A stretch of DNA of 64,000 nt from positions 171,686 through 235,685 of the forward strand of contig NZ_JAGETY010000010.1 of assembly GCF_017571525.1 (NCBI RefSeq). Direction: 5' to 3'. Below are positions 14,771 through 23,540 of the stretch, piece by piece. The notes beneath the pieces are model-generated. The model was not told the DNA's origin. It ran no database searches and saw nothing but the letters and a program-made list of their open reading frames with translations. The stretch comes from Hymenobacter sp. BT559 (lineage in GTDB: Bacteria > Bacteroidota > Bacteroidia > Cytophagales > Hymenobacteraceae). The number at the start of each line of letters is the position of its first letter. Position 1 is the first letter of the stretch. The translations under genes and the position numbers were made by a program.

Positions 14771-17665
14771 CTAGCGAATTATCTCGACCCAGCCCTTGAA
14801 CGTGCGCCGGGTGCTGTTGGCATCGGCAAACTGCACTTCGGCCAGGTAGTAGTAGATGCCGCCGGGCACCAGGCCGCCGGTGGCATCGAGGCCAGTGGTG
14901 CTGCCCGTCCAGTTGATGTAAGGGTCTTTATCGCCTTCGTATACCTTGCGGCCCCAGCGGTTGAAAATCTGGATGCGGGTGTGCAGCACCGTGCTGGAAG
15001 TTTTGGGGCGGAACAGGTCGTTTTTGCCGTCGCCGTTGGGCGTGAAGATGTTGGGCAAGAGGAAGAACGCACACTCATCCTGGCAGGCCGAGTTGCTGAG
15101 TGCGCTGCGCACGCCCTGGGCGCTCACGGCCTGCACCTGGTAGCAATAAGCCGATTTCAACAAAAAGCGGTCGGCGTAGTCGAGGCGCGTAGTCGAGTCG
15201 AGCACCACATAGCCGCCGGTTTGGGAGCTGCTGCGTAGGATGCGGTAGTAAGCGGCGGCCGTGCTGCACCCAGTGGGCGTGCTGCTCACGGTCCAGCGCA
15301 GGTTGTTCTGGTAGCGCTGGCTAGGGGCTGGGTAAGAAGGCAGCGCCGCGAGGCTGTCGCAGTTGGTGGGGTAGAGGCTGAGCACCGGCGTGCAGGGCAC
15401 TGCTTGCAGCACGGTGCACGTGCGCTGGCTCTTATTCAAGAGGTTAAGTAAGAAGCTGGAGCCAGCATACTGGCCATTGGTTTGCACGTAGTAGCAGTAT
15501 TGCTGGCCGGGCTGCAGCTTGGGGTCGGCATCAACGAAGGTGCCGCCGCTAGCCCCCGATGTAGCCGTGCCTACTTGGGCAAAAGTCGAACTGCCCGGGT
15601 CCTGGCGGTATATCATCGTAGGCTGCTTGCTGTTATCCCAAGGCACGTTGTAGGCCCAGTTCACAGTAATGCGCTTGCTCAGCCCATCGGGCACGAGGCT
15701 GGTGCGCACGCTGGTAGCTGGCACGGCCGTTTCGGTAGTTTCGACCGGCGCGCCCGACGAGGCATCGGTGCTAAAAAACGTGAGCTGGTAAGTATACTGG
15801 TTGGCCGTGGTGTTCAGGCGCTGGTCCACAAAGGTGGTGTCGCTTAGGTTGGTGATAGTAGCAATGGGCGTAAAGGCCGACGAGCCCGCCACGGCCCGGC
15901 CGAGGCGGTAGCCAGCGGGCGTCCCAAACGTGCCGGTATTGGGGCGGGGCTTGGTCCACTTCACCAATATCTCGCCCAGGGTGGCGTCGGTGGCGGTCAC
16001 GTCTACGTTGGTAAGCTGCGCCGAGCGACCGCTAAACGTCACGCACGTTTCTTCCGACACGATGCTAGCCCCACCTGCGGGCAGCGGAAACACGGCGTAA
16101 ATGCGGTAGCAATACGTTTTGCCCCTAGCCAGGCCGTTGCCATTATTATCGTCCGAAAAAGCGGTGGTGCCAGGCGCCACCGCGCCTATCTGCACGTAGC
16201 CCGAGCCTGCGGGCAGGCCCGTTTGGCAGGGGCCGGGCGTGAAGGGATACGGGCCTTCCTTGCGGAAAATGAGCAATTGGCTGGCATTCTGGCACGTGTA
16301 TCGGTCCCAGGTCAGCAGGCTGATGAGCTTATTGCCGCCGCTTGGGGAAGCGCGCACATGCTGCGGAGGCGGCCCCACCACCGTGATGCGCACCGTTTTC
16401 TCATCAATCAGCACCGGCGCATTCGAGCCGGGTGGCGGATTGTCCTGGGCCTTGAATACTACCAAATAGGGCTGGCTGGCCACATTGCTGCACTCGGTGG
16501 CCCACCGGAAGGTGCCGGTAGTAGTGGTGCCCGTGGCCGTTTGGGTAAAGGTGGCTGGGGGCAAAATGCCGCTGTAGGCAAACAGCGTGACCGGGCTAGG
16601 GGCTAGCGCCCCGGCCGCCACGCCATCGGTAGCCGCCACGTTGAGCGTGACCGTCGTGCCGGCCACCACGCACACATCGGGCGGCACGGTGAGGGTGGGC
16701 GGTAGGTTGTTGGTGGCCGTCACGATAATCTGCATGTCGCGGATAACCGTCCCAATCCGGCGAATGCCGTTGGCCGTGCGTCGGTACTCCTCCACCGTAA
16801 ACGCGATATTGTAGATGCCCGCCCTGGCCGGCGCATTCCAGGTCACCTGCCCGGTCTGCACATCCATTACAATAATGGCATCACTTTTAGGGTCACCGGG
16901 CGGCACGCCACTGTAAGACACCTGCTTGGCGCCCGGCGCCAAGCTCTGGTCGCTCGGATACACGTAGCGCGTGCAGTCCACGGGGTTGGGCTTTTTGCTT
17001 GCCACAATCGCCTGAATGTCACCGGGTACTTGCTGGCAGGTGCGCAGGTGAAAGGCTAGCGAGTCGCCATCGGCGTCGTAAGCCGCCGGATTGTGCAAGA
17101 AAACCTGCCCAACGGCCGCCTTGTCTACGGCCGGCGCCCGCAGCACCGGCGAGTGATTGCGCCCATAAGCGGGGTTAATGGTAACCGACGACGAGATGTA
17201 AAAGGACGTGCCGACCGAGTTATCCATGTTCAGGATGTCTTTATTGCGATTATTGCCAATAAAGCTGACCAGGTACGTATTAGGCCCCGGATACACGTGC
17301 TCAAAATCGAAGTAGAGCACTTCGGTTTCGGCCGTCGAGCGGCTAGCATCTACGGTGCGCGTCATCAGCGGCTTGCCGCTGGCATCGGTATCGGTGCCGT
17401 GCAAAACGGTGTTGTCGCCGAAGAAAATATAGGTGTCGTTCAAATCCTGCGCCACCGAGCTGCCCTTGTCGCGGTAGATAGTCATCCGAAACCGCAGGTG
17501 GTTGGGGTCGCCGCTCACGCTGTCTACCCGCGATTGAATATCGCCCGCCCGAATGTGCGTGGCCTGGGCTATTTGCGGACTCAGCCAACCTAGTGCGCTC
17601 AGCAACAGGCTTAGTAGCCAGCCGCGCCAGCGTTTGGGAGTAGCAGCAGGTAAAGAAAGAAGCAT
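14771..17665 (-). CDS. Large secreted protein with type IX secretion type B sorting domain
   Basis: A 964-residue protein with a signal peptide (ending about residue 35 at AQA). The N-terminal region begins THIRAGDIQSR, followed by Ig-like and fibronectin-like beta domains. The last 90 residues match the gliding-motility-associated C-terminal domain: LPNIFTPNGDGKND, then IFNRWGRKVYE, a W.G. segment, GIYYYL and a final KGWVEIIR. That domain directs export through the type IX system and cell-surface attachment or release. No enzyme motif is visible, so adhesion or a matrix role is a guess. A shorter protein of the same design lies at 34148-36145. It ends at a clear terminator. Confidence 0.9.
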   Translation of the reverse strand: MLLSLPAATPKRWRGWLLSLLLSALGWLSPQIAQATHIRAGDIQSRVDSVSGDPNHLRFRMTIYRDKGSSVAQDLNDTYIFFGDNTVLHGTDTDASGKPLMTRTVDASRSTAETEVLYFDFEHVYPGPNTYLVSFIGNNRNKDILNMDNSVGTSFYISSSVTINPAYGRNHSPVLRAPAVDKAAVGQVFLHNPAAYDADGDSLAFHLRTCQQVPGDIQAIVASKKPNPVDCTRYVYPSDQSLAPGAKQVSYSGVPPGDPKSDAIIVMDVQTGQVTWNAPARAGIYNIAFTVEEYRRTANGIRRIGTVIRDMQIIVTATNNLPPTLTVPPDVCVVAGTTVTLNVAATDGVAAGALAPSPVTLFAYSGILPPATFTQTATGTTTTGTFRWATECSNVASQPYLVVFKAQDNPPPGSNAPVLIDEKTVRITVVGPPPQHVRASPSGGNKLISLLTWDRYTCQNASQLLIFRKEGPYPFTPGPCQTGLPAGSGYVQIGAVAPGTTAFSDDNNGNGLARGKTYCYRIYAVFPLPAGGASIVSEETCVTFSGRSAQLTNVDVTATDATLGEILVKWTKPRPNTGTFGTPAGYRLGRAVAGSSAFTPIATITNLSDTTFVDQRLNTTANQYTYQLTFFSTDASSGAPVETTETAVPATSVRTSLVPDGLSKRITVNWAYNVPWDNSKQPTMIYRQDPGSSTFAQVGTATSGASGGTFVDADPKLQPGQQYCYYVQTNGQYAGSSFLLNLLNKSQRTCTVLQAVPCTPVLSLYPTNCDSLAALPSYPAPSQRYQNNLRWTVSSTPTGCSTAAAYYRILRSSSQTGGYVVLDSTTRLDYADRFLLKSAYCYQVQAVSAQGVRSALSNSACQDECAFFLLPNIFTPNGDGKNDLFRPKTSSTVLHTRIQIFNRWGRKVYEGDKDPYINWTGSTTGLDATGGLVPGGIYYYLAEVQFADANSTRRTFKGWVEIIR

Positions 17666-17725
17666 AAGTCGAAATATTTGTTGAAAGATAAGCAGTTGAG
17701 CCAGAATAGTAAATGCCGGGCTGGC

Positions 17726-17759
17726 AGTGGGCTAGCCCCCACAGTAGGGCTAACCCACT
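17726..17759. repeat. Small inverted repeat upstream of argS
   Basis: Arms AGTGGGCTAGCC and GGCTAACCCACT (17726-17737 and 17748-17759) pair with one mismatch. They lie in the divergent gap between the type IX cargo gene and argS. The role is unknown; it could be an operator or a small dispersed palindrome. Confidence 0.35.
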
Positions 17760-17830
17760 CGCTAGGCTAAAAGGAGCCGGCCAGCGGCAGTTGCGTTGCA
17801 ACAGGACGAAGGGGTGCCCGTGCCCCGCCG

Positions 17831-17838
17831 TACCTTTG
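17831..17838 (+). promoter_or_regulatory. Bacteroidota -7 box (TACCTTTG) directly before argS
   Basis: An exact TAnnTTTG match ends only five bases before the GTG at 17844. A start site a few bases downstream would fall on or next to the start codon, so the argS transcript is probably leaderless or nearly so. Confidence 0.6.
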
Positions 17839-17843
17839 CCCTC

Positions 17844-19637
17844 GTGCAACAGCTTGAACAAACCCTAAAAACCGCCCTGCAAGCGGCCGCGCAGGCCACT
17901 TTCGGGCAAGAGATTCCCGCCGCCAGCCTCGTGCTTCAGCCTACGCGCAAAGACTTTGCGGGCAGCTTCACCCTCGTCACGTTTCCGCTCACCAAGGCAT
18001 TTGGCAAAGGCCCCGAGCAAATCGGCCAGGCCCTGGGCGAGTGGCTGAAAGCCAATACGCCCGCCGTGCGCGGCTACAACGTGGTAAAAGGCTTCCTCAA
18101 CCTCGAAATCGCCGATGCCGAATGGCTCAAGCTCTTTGGCGAGCTACTGGCTAGGCCGGCCGGCGCACCCGTGCCCACCGGCGGCCCGCAAAAGGTAGTG
18201 GTCGAGTACTCATCGCCCAACACCAACAAGCCCCTGCACCTGGGTCACTTGCGCAATAACTTCTTGGGCTACAGCGTGGCCGAGATATTGAAAGCCACTG
18301 GCGCCACCGTAGCCAAGGCCAACCTGGTGAACGACCGCGGCATCCACATCTGCAAGTCGATGATTGCCTACCAGCGCTTTGGGCAGGGCGAAACGCCCGA
18401 GAGCGCGGGCATCAAAGGCGACCACCTGGCCGGCAAGTATTACGTGCTTTTCGAGAAGCACTACCGCGAAGAAATCAAGCAGCTCGAAGCCGAAGGAGTG
18501 GCCAACGACTTGGCCAAAAAGCAAGCTCCGCTGATGCTCGAAGCCCAGCAGATGCTGCAGCAGTGGGAAGCCGGCGATGCAGAAGTGATGGCCCTCTGGC
18601 ACCGCATGAACGGCTGGGTCTACGACGGCTTCAACGCTACTTATGAGAATATTGGCGTCGACTTCGACAAGTTCTACTACGAGTCGGGCACCTACCTGCT
18701 GGGCAAGGAGCGCGTGGAAGAGGGCCTAGCGAAAGGCGTATTCTTTAAAAAAGAAAACGGCTCGGTCTGGGTTGACTTGCAGGCCGAAGGCCTCGACGAA
18801 AAGCTGCTGTTGCGTGCCGATGGCACGAGCGTGTATATCACTCAGGACCTGGGCACGGCCGAGCTCAAGTATCAGGATTTTGGCTACGACAGCAGCATCT
18901 ACGTTATCGCCGACGAGCAGAACTACCACATGCAGGTGCTGCAAGCCACGCTCAAAAAGCTAGGCAAGCCCTACGCCGAGGCCATTCACCACCTCAGCTA
19001 CGGCATGGTCGACCTGCCCAGCGGCAAGATGAAAAGCCGCGAAGGCACCGTAGTCGATGCCGACGAGCTGGTGCTGGAAGTAGAGGAAGCCGCCAAAGCC
19101 GCGACCCTCGAAAAAGGCAAAACCGAAGGTCTAGCCGAGGAAGAATTGCAGCAGCTCTACCACACGCTAGGCCTAGGCGCGCTCAAATACTACCTGCTGA
19201 AAGTAGACCCCAAAAAGCGCATGCTCTTCAACCCCGAAGAGTCGGTACGGCTGGAAGGCGATACGGGGCCATTCATTCAGTACAGCTACGCCCGCATCTC
19301 GTCCATCCGCCGCAAGGCCGTGGCGCAAGGCGTGGAAGAAAGCACCGATTTCAGCCAGCTAAGCGAGTTGCAAGCCACCGAGCAGGAGCTTATTCAGCAG
19401 CTAGCCGGCTACGCAGGCGTGGTAGCCGAAGCCGCTCGCACGCTCTCGCCCGCCGTGGTGGCTCAGTATGCCTATGAGGTGGCCAAGAGCTACAACCGCT
19501 TCTACACCGAAGTGCCCATTTTCGCTGAGACTGACGCGCTAAAGAAGGCATTCCGCGTGGCTCTTTCCGCCAAAACGGCCGAAACTATTAAAACGACGCT
19601 TGGCCTACTCGGCATCGACGTACCCGAGCGCATGTAA
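17844..19637 (+). CDS. argS: Arginine--tRNA ligase
   Basis: A 597-residue class I aminoacyl-tRNA synthetase that charges tRNA-Arg. The N-terminal Add-1 domain is followed by the catalytic domain with the HIGH-type motif HLGH at residues 132-135, and the KMSKS counterpart is KMKS at about 395-398. The anticodon-binding helical domain closes the protein and ends LGIDVPERM. A longer frame from a TTG at 17796 exists, but the TACCTTTG box at 17831 would then lie inside the gene, so the GTG at 17844 is preferred. The gene stands alone, followed by a large palindromic repeat. Confidence 0.95.
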   Translation: MQQLEQTLKTALQAAAQATFGQEIPAASLVLQPTRKDFAGSFTLVTFPLTKAFGKGPEQIGQALGEWLKANTPAVRGYNVVKGFLNLEIADAEWLKLFGELLARPAGAPVPTGGPQKVVVEYSSPNTNKPLHLGHLRNNFLGYSVAEILKATGATVAKANLVNDRGIHICKSMIAYQRFGQGETPESAGIKGDHLAGKYYVLFEKHYREEIKQLEAEGVANDLAKKQAPLMLEAQQMLQQWEAGDAEVMALWHRMNGWVYDGFNATYENIGVDFDKFYYESGTYLLGKERVEEGLAKGVFFKKENGSVWVDLQAEGLDEKLLLRADGTSVYITQDLGTAELKYQDFGYDSSIYVIADEQNYHMQVLQATLKKLGKPYAEAIHHLSYGMVDLPSGKMKSREGTVVDADELVLEVEEAAKAATLEKGKTEGLAEEELQQLYHTLGLGALKYYLLKVDPKKRMLFNPEESVRLEGDTGPFIQYSYARISSIRRKAVAQGVEESTDFSQLSELQATEQELIQQLAGYAGVVAEAARTLSPAVVAQYAYEVAKSYNRFYTEVPIFAETDALKKAFRVALSAKTAETIKTTLGLLGIDVPERM

Positions 19638-19642
19638 TATTC

Positions 19643-19754
19643 AGTAGCGCGGACTTTGTAGTCCGCGCACGAGCATAGCGGGTATAGCCGTTCGAATGGA
19701 CGCTAACGCAACTACTCGCTGTGCTCGTGCACGGACTACTAAGTCCACGCTACT
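19643..19754. repeat. 112-bp palindromic intergenic element
   Basis: Two 38-bp arms (19643-19680 and 19717-19754) pair with four mismatches, and they contain nested smaller palindromes (GCGGACT...AGTCCGC). The outer bases AGTAGCGCG recur in the small palindrome at 264. It lies between argS and the LOG-family gene and carries no coding capacity, as expected of a miniature palindromic repeat. It may also end the argS transcript. Confidence 0.75.
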
Positions 19755-19766
19755 CTTCCCTACTTT

Positions 19767-20348
19767 ATGAAAAGCGTAGCAGTATACTGCGGCTCCAGCA
19801 GCGGCAATCAGGAAATCTATACCCAGCAGGCCCAGGAAATGGGCCGCGAGTTGGCCCGGCGCGGCCTCACGCTCGTGTACGGTGGTGGGTGCGTGGGCCT
19901 CATGGGCACCATCGCCGACGCCGTGCTGGCCGAAGGCGGCAAGGTTATCGGCGTAATCCCCGGCTTCTTGGCCGATAAAGAGCTAGCCCACCAAGGCTGC
20001 ACCGAGCTGCACATTGTCGACACCATGCACCAGCGCAAGCTGCTCATGGCCGACCTGGCCGAAGGCTTCGTGGCAATGCCCGGCGGCTTTGGTACTCTAG
20101 AAGAGCTGTTTGAGGTGCTGACCTGGGGTCAGCTCGGCCTGCACGGCAAGCCCGTAGGATTGCTCAACACGCAGGGCTTCTACGACTCGCTGCTAACCCT
20201 GCTCGACCATATGAGCGCCGAAGCTTTTCTGCGTCAGGAAAATCGCGGCCAGCTATTGCATAACGCCAATGCCGCTGCGCTACTCGACGCCATGCAAGCC
20301 TACCAGCCCGTGCGCCTCGAAAAATGGCTAACGCCGGAAAAAAGCTAG
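19767..20348 (+). CDS. LOG-family protein (TIGR00730 Rossmann fold)
   Basis: A 193-residue soluble protein with the diagnostic PGGFGTLEE motif (about residues 94-102) and the YGGGCVGLMG nucleotide-binding segment of the LOG family. Family members hydrolyse nucleoside 5'-monophosphates at the N-glycosidic bond, and in some organisms release cytokinins. In heterotrophic bacteria the physiological role is unclear. The length is standard for the family. The gene ends just before a perfect 26-bp hairpin. Confidence 0.9.
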   Translation: MKSVAVYCGSSSGNQEIYTQQAQEMGRELARRGLTLVYGGGCVGLMGTIADAVLAEGGKVIGVIPGFLADKELAHQGCTELHIVDTMHQRKLLMADLAEGFVAMPGGFGTLEELFEVLTWGQLGLHGKPVGLLNTQGFYDSLLTLLDHMSAEAFLRQENRGQLLHNANAAALLDAMQAYQPVRLEKWLTPEKS

Positions 20349-20357
20349 GTGGAAACA

Positions 20358-20419
20358 CCAACAGAAAACCCGTCTAGTATGCTGAGCTTGCGAAGCATAC
20401 TAGACGGGTTTTCTGTTGG
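20358..20419. terminator. Perfect 26-bp palindrome, bidirectional terminator
   Basis: Arms 20358-20383 and 20394-20419 are perfectly complementary around a 10-base loop. A and T runs inside the arms give a U-tract in both directions. It separates the convergent LOG-family and egtB genes. The loop and inner stem contain ATGCTGAGCTTGCGAAGCAT, also seen in variant form at 6446. Confidence 0.8.
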
Positions 20420-20436
20420 CTAAAATAGCCAGGTTA

Positions 20437-21783
20437 TTACCGCGCCAGCCGCAGGCCAGTGAACTGCCAGCGCTTGTCGGCGTGGAAGAAGTTGCGGTAC
20501 GTGAGGCGAATGTGGCTCTCGGGCGTGGCGCACGAGCCGCCGCGCAGCACGAGCTGATTTATCATAAACTTACCGTTGTACTCGCCCAGCGCGCCGGCGG
20601 CGCGCTGGTAGCCGGGATAGGCGTGGTAGGGCGAATAGGTCCATTCCCAGCAGTCGCCCAGCAACTGGTGGCACTGGCTAGGGTCGGCATCGGCGGCTAG
20701 GGGCTGCGGGTCGAAGTGGCCGGTTTCGAGCCAGTTGCCGCCCTGCGGCGTGGCCCCGAAGTGGCGGGCGGCCGTTTCCCACTCGGCCTCGGTGGGCAGG
20801 CGGGTACCGGCCCAGTGGGCGTAGGCATCGGCCTCGTAAAAGCTGATGTGCGATACGGGAGCCGCCAGATTGAGCGGCGCCAGGCCACTAGGGCCGTAGC
20901 GCAACCACTGGCCGTCAGGGTCTTGCGACCAGTAGAGCGGGGCTAGCCAACCCTCGCGGTTGACCAGGTCCCAGCCTTCGCCCAGCCAGAATTGAAACTG
21001 CCCGTAGCCGCCAGCTTCGATAAACTGGAGAAAGTCGCCGTTGGTCACGAGCCGGTTTTGCAGCTCAAACGGTGCTACCAGCACCTCGTGCACCGGCAGC
21101 TCATTATCAAACGAAAAACCTTCCTGCTGATGCCCAATGGCGTAGATGCCACCCGGCACTGGCAGCCAGGCCGCCGGCCGCGTAGCGCCGCCGGGGCTAG
21201 CGAAGTCGGCCGGGGCGGTAGTGGCAGCCGGCATTGCCGACTGCTCCAAGTAGGCTGGTGCTAATGGGTTAGTGCTGAGAATATATTTAATATCGGTGGC
21301 CAGCAGCTCCTGGTGCTGCTGCTCATGGTGCAGGCCCAGCTCGACTAGCTCGGTAGCCGCAGCGGGTAGCTCGGCTAGCTGCCCGAGCAGGGTGGCCATG
21401 TGCTCATCTACGTAGGTACGGTAGCGGTACACATCGGCTAGGGGTGGGCGCGAGAGCGTGCCCCGGTCGGCACGGTTTACCCTGGAACCTAGCGAGTTAT
21501 AATAAGAATTAAATAAAAAGGCGTAGTCGGGGTGAAAGACTTCATAGTCCGGCAGGTAGTTTTTGAGCAGAAACGTTTCCCAAAACCAGGTGGTGTGGGC
21601 CAGGTGCCATTTGGGCGGGCTCACATCGAGGGTGGGCTGCACCACCGTATCCTCGGGCAGCAAGGGCTGCACCAGCGCCACCGACTGGGCCCGCACGGCC
21701 TGGTAGTGGGCAGGCAGCGCGGGGCTAGCGGGCGCGGGGCCGGGCGTAGCTAGGGTAGGGAGGGGCGAAGAAGCAGGAGCCAT
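20437..21783 (-). CDS. egtB: Ergothioneine biosynthesis sulfoxide synthase EgtB
   Basis: A 448-residue protein with an N-terminal DinB-like domain and a C-terminal formylglycine-generating-enzyme-like domain. The iron ligands are visible: His63 (HLAHTTWFWE) and the HX3HXE motif at His153, His157 and Glu159. The C-terminal part has PTEAEWETAAR and the closing LRGGSCATP and TGLRLAR. EgtB couples oxygen activation to C-S bond formation between hercynine (trimethylhistidine) and a thiol. No egtD methyltransferase, which supplies hercynine and is often adjacent, is found in the window. Confidence 0.9.
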   Translation of the reverse strand: MAPASSPLPTLATPGPAPASPALPAHYQAVRAQSVALVQPLLPEDTVVQPTLDVSPPKWHLAHTTWFWETFLLKNYLPDYEVFHPDYAFLFNSYYNSLGSRVNRADRGTLSRPPLADVYRYRTYVDEHMATLLGQLAELPAAATELVELGLHHEQQHQELLATDIKYILSTNPLAPAYLEQSAMPAATTAPADFASPGGATRPAAWLPVPGGIYAIGHQQEGFSFDNELPVHEVLVAPFELQNRLVTNGDFLQFIEAGGYGQFQFWLGEGWDLVNREGWLAPLYWSQDPDGQWLRYGPSGLAPLNLAAPVSHISFYEADAYAHWAGTRLPTEAEWETAARHFGATPQGGNWLETGHFDPQPLAADADPSQCHQLLGDCWEWTYSPYHAYPGYQRAAGALGEYNGKFMINQLVLRGGSCATPESHIRLTYRNFFHADKRWQFTGLRLAR

Positions 21784-22037
21784 AACAAGCAGAAAGATTG
21801 AGCAAAGGAGCCGATTGTTTAACCACGTCGGTAGACCTAGGGTTGCGACCCTGCGCGGCAGCGAAGCTACTCAGCAGGCGCGGCTATGGCCCGGCAGCCC
21901 GCTTAGACTGGGGGAGGAGCCTGGTGAAGATGAAAATTCTAACGCTTGTGGAATTTACCTTTTACTAAAAGGGTTTGCAATGGCCAGTAACCTTGGCTTT
22001 TAATCTGACCGCATTTTTTTGCCTAGTTAGTTTTTCT

Positions 22038-22319
22038 ATGAGTACCCTTAGTGCTAATACAAATTTGACCGAGTCTGCCCCCGATGCCCGCACCAAAGTT
22101 GCGAAGCGCCCGGCCCGGCGCATCGGCGAAAAAAGCCGCCGCGGCTTCGCGGCCATGTCGCCCGAGCAGCAGCGGCGCATAGCCAGCGAAGGCGGTCGCG
22201 CCTCGCACGAGAGCGGCAAAGGTCACCGCTTCTCTTCAGACGAAGCCCGCGCGGCCGGCCGCATCGGTGGCGCTATCAGCCGCCGGGGGCCTAAAAAACC
22301 GCCCGCTGCCACTGCATAG
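22038..22319 (+). CDS. KGG-type general stress protein
   Basis: A 93-residue, very basic, low-complexity protein. Its core resembles the KGG (Con-10/YciG) repeat: RRGFAAMSPEQQRRIASEGG followed by ASHESGKGHRFSSDEARAAGRIGG. Members are small, disordered and usually induced by stress or desiccation. The ATG at 22038 is favoured because the longer frame from 21975 would add a hydrophobic stretch not typical of the family. It is followed by menC 26 bp later. The 254-bp gap before it shows no motif I can name. Confidence 0.75.
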   Translation: MSTLSANTNLTESAPDARTKVAKRPARRIGEKSRRGFAAMSPEQQRRIASEGGRASHESGKGHRFSSDEARAAGRIGGAISRRGPKKPPAATA

Positions 22320-22333
22320 GCAGTTTTTGGCCG

Positions 22334-22341
22334 CACCTTTG
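22334..22341 (+). promoter_or_regulatory. Likely -7 box (CACCTTTG) directly before menC
   Basis: A 7 of 8 match to TAnnTTTG ends four bases before the menC ATG, the same near-leaderless placement as at argS, hisS and the DUF2911 gene. Confidence 0.45.
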
Positions 22342-22345
22342 CCCC

Positions 22346-23419
22346 ATGCTGACTCTTTCTTACCAGCGGCGGGCGCTGCACTTCAACTTTCCGGCGCGCA
22401 CCTCGCGCGGCGCGCTTACCGAGCACGTAGCCTACTACTTGGCCCTGCACAATGAAAGTCATTTTCCGGCTAGCGTAGGCTGGGGCGAGGCCGCGCCGCT
22501 AGCTGGCCTGAGCCCCGAATACGGGCCTGGTTTTGAAGCGACCGTGCAGGCGTTTTGTCAGCGCTTCAATCAAGCGGGCTACCCGACGCTTACGGTGGCC
22601 GAGGCGGCTGCCCTGGTGCCGGCCGAGCTGCCTTCGCTGCGCTTTGCCCTCGAAACGGCCGTGCTCGACCTGCACAGTGGCGGCCGCTATCAGCTCTATT
22701 GCAATGCTTTTAGTCAAGGGCGGGCAGGCTTGCCCATCAATGGCTTGGTGTGGATGGGCGATGCGGCCTTTATGCGCGCGCAAATCAGGCAGAAGCTAGC
22801 CGCCGGCTACGCCTGCCTGAAAGTAAAAATCGGGAGCCTCGACTGGGCCACCGAGCTGGCGCTGCTCGGCGAGATTCGGGCCGAGGCCAGCCCCGCCCAT
22901 CTCGTGCTGCGCGTCGATGCCAACGGGGCCTTTGCGCCCGCCGAGGCAGCGGCCCGGCTAGCGCAGCTGGCCGAGTTTGGTATTCACTCCATCGAGCAGC
23001 CTATTCGGGCCGGGCAGTGGGCGGCGCTGGCGCAGCTGTGCCGCGAGTCGCCGGTGCCGGTAGCGCTCGATGAGGAGCTTATTGGCCTCACCGACCCTAG
23101 CCAGCAGGAGGCGCTGCTCGACACCGTGCGCCCACCTTTTCTGGTGCTCAAGCCTACCTTGCTGGGCGGCCACGCCGCCACACGCCGCTGGATAGCCCTG
23201 GCCGAGGCGCGGGGCATCGGCTGGTGGATTACCTCGGCCCTGGAATCGAACATCGGCCTCAATGCCGTGGCCCAGCTCACGGGCGAGTACGAGGTGGGCG
23301 GTTTTGCCCAGGGCCTTGGCACCGGCCAATTGTACGATAACAACCTCGCCGCGCCGCTCAGCATCCGGGCTGGGGCCCTGTACTACGACCCCGCGGGCCA
23401 CTGGGAGCAGCCCGCATAG
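22346..23419 (+). CDS. menC: o-Succinylbenzoate synthase
   Basis: A 357-residue enolase-superfamily enzyme of menaquinone synthesis that dehydrates SHCHC to o-succinylbenzoate. The active-site pattern is KVKIG (Lys159 and Lys161), then VDANGAF, SIEQP and ALDEE for the three metal-binding acids, and VLKPT with the opposite Lys. The N-terminal capping domain includes VGWGEAAPLAGLSPE. Other enolase-superfamily enzymes such as dipeptide epimerases share this layout, but the overall sequence looks most like MenC. No other men genes are close by. Confidence 0.85.
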   Translation: MLTLSYQRRALHFNFPARTSRGALTEHVAYYLALHNESHFPASVGWGEAAPLAGLSPEYGPGFEATVQAFCQRFNQAGYPTLTVAEAAALVPAELPSLRFALETAVLDLHSGGRYQLYCNAFSQGRAGLPINGLVWMGDAAFMRAQIRQKLAAGYACLKVKIGSLDWATELALLGEIRAEASPAHLVLRVDANGAFAPAEAAARLAQLAEFGIHSIEQPIRAGQWAALAQLCRESPVPVALDEELIGLTDPSQQEALLDTVRPPFLVLKPTLLGGHAATRRWIALAEARGIGWWITSALESNIGLNAVAQLTGEYEVGGFAQGLGTGQLYDNNLAAPLSIRAGALYYDPAGHWEQPA

Positions 23420-23540
23420 CCATTGGCCAACTCCTGAAAAGACACTTCCAGAACCTGCCAAGCGGCCCCGCTGCCAGGCCTTGCGCAGGCCGCTAACTCG
23501 TTGTATATTTAACCTTTCTCAGGTTAATGCGCCGGGTGTT

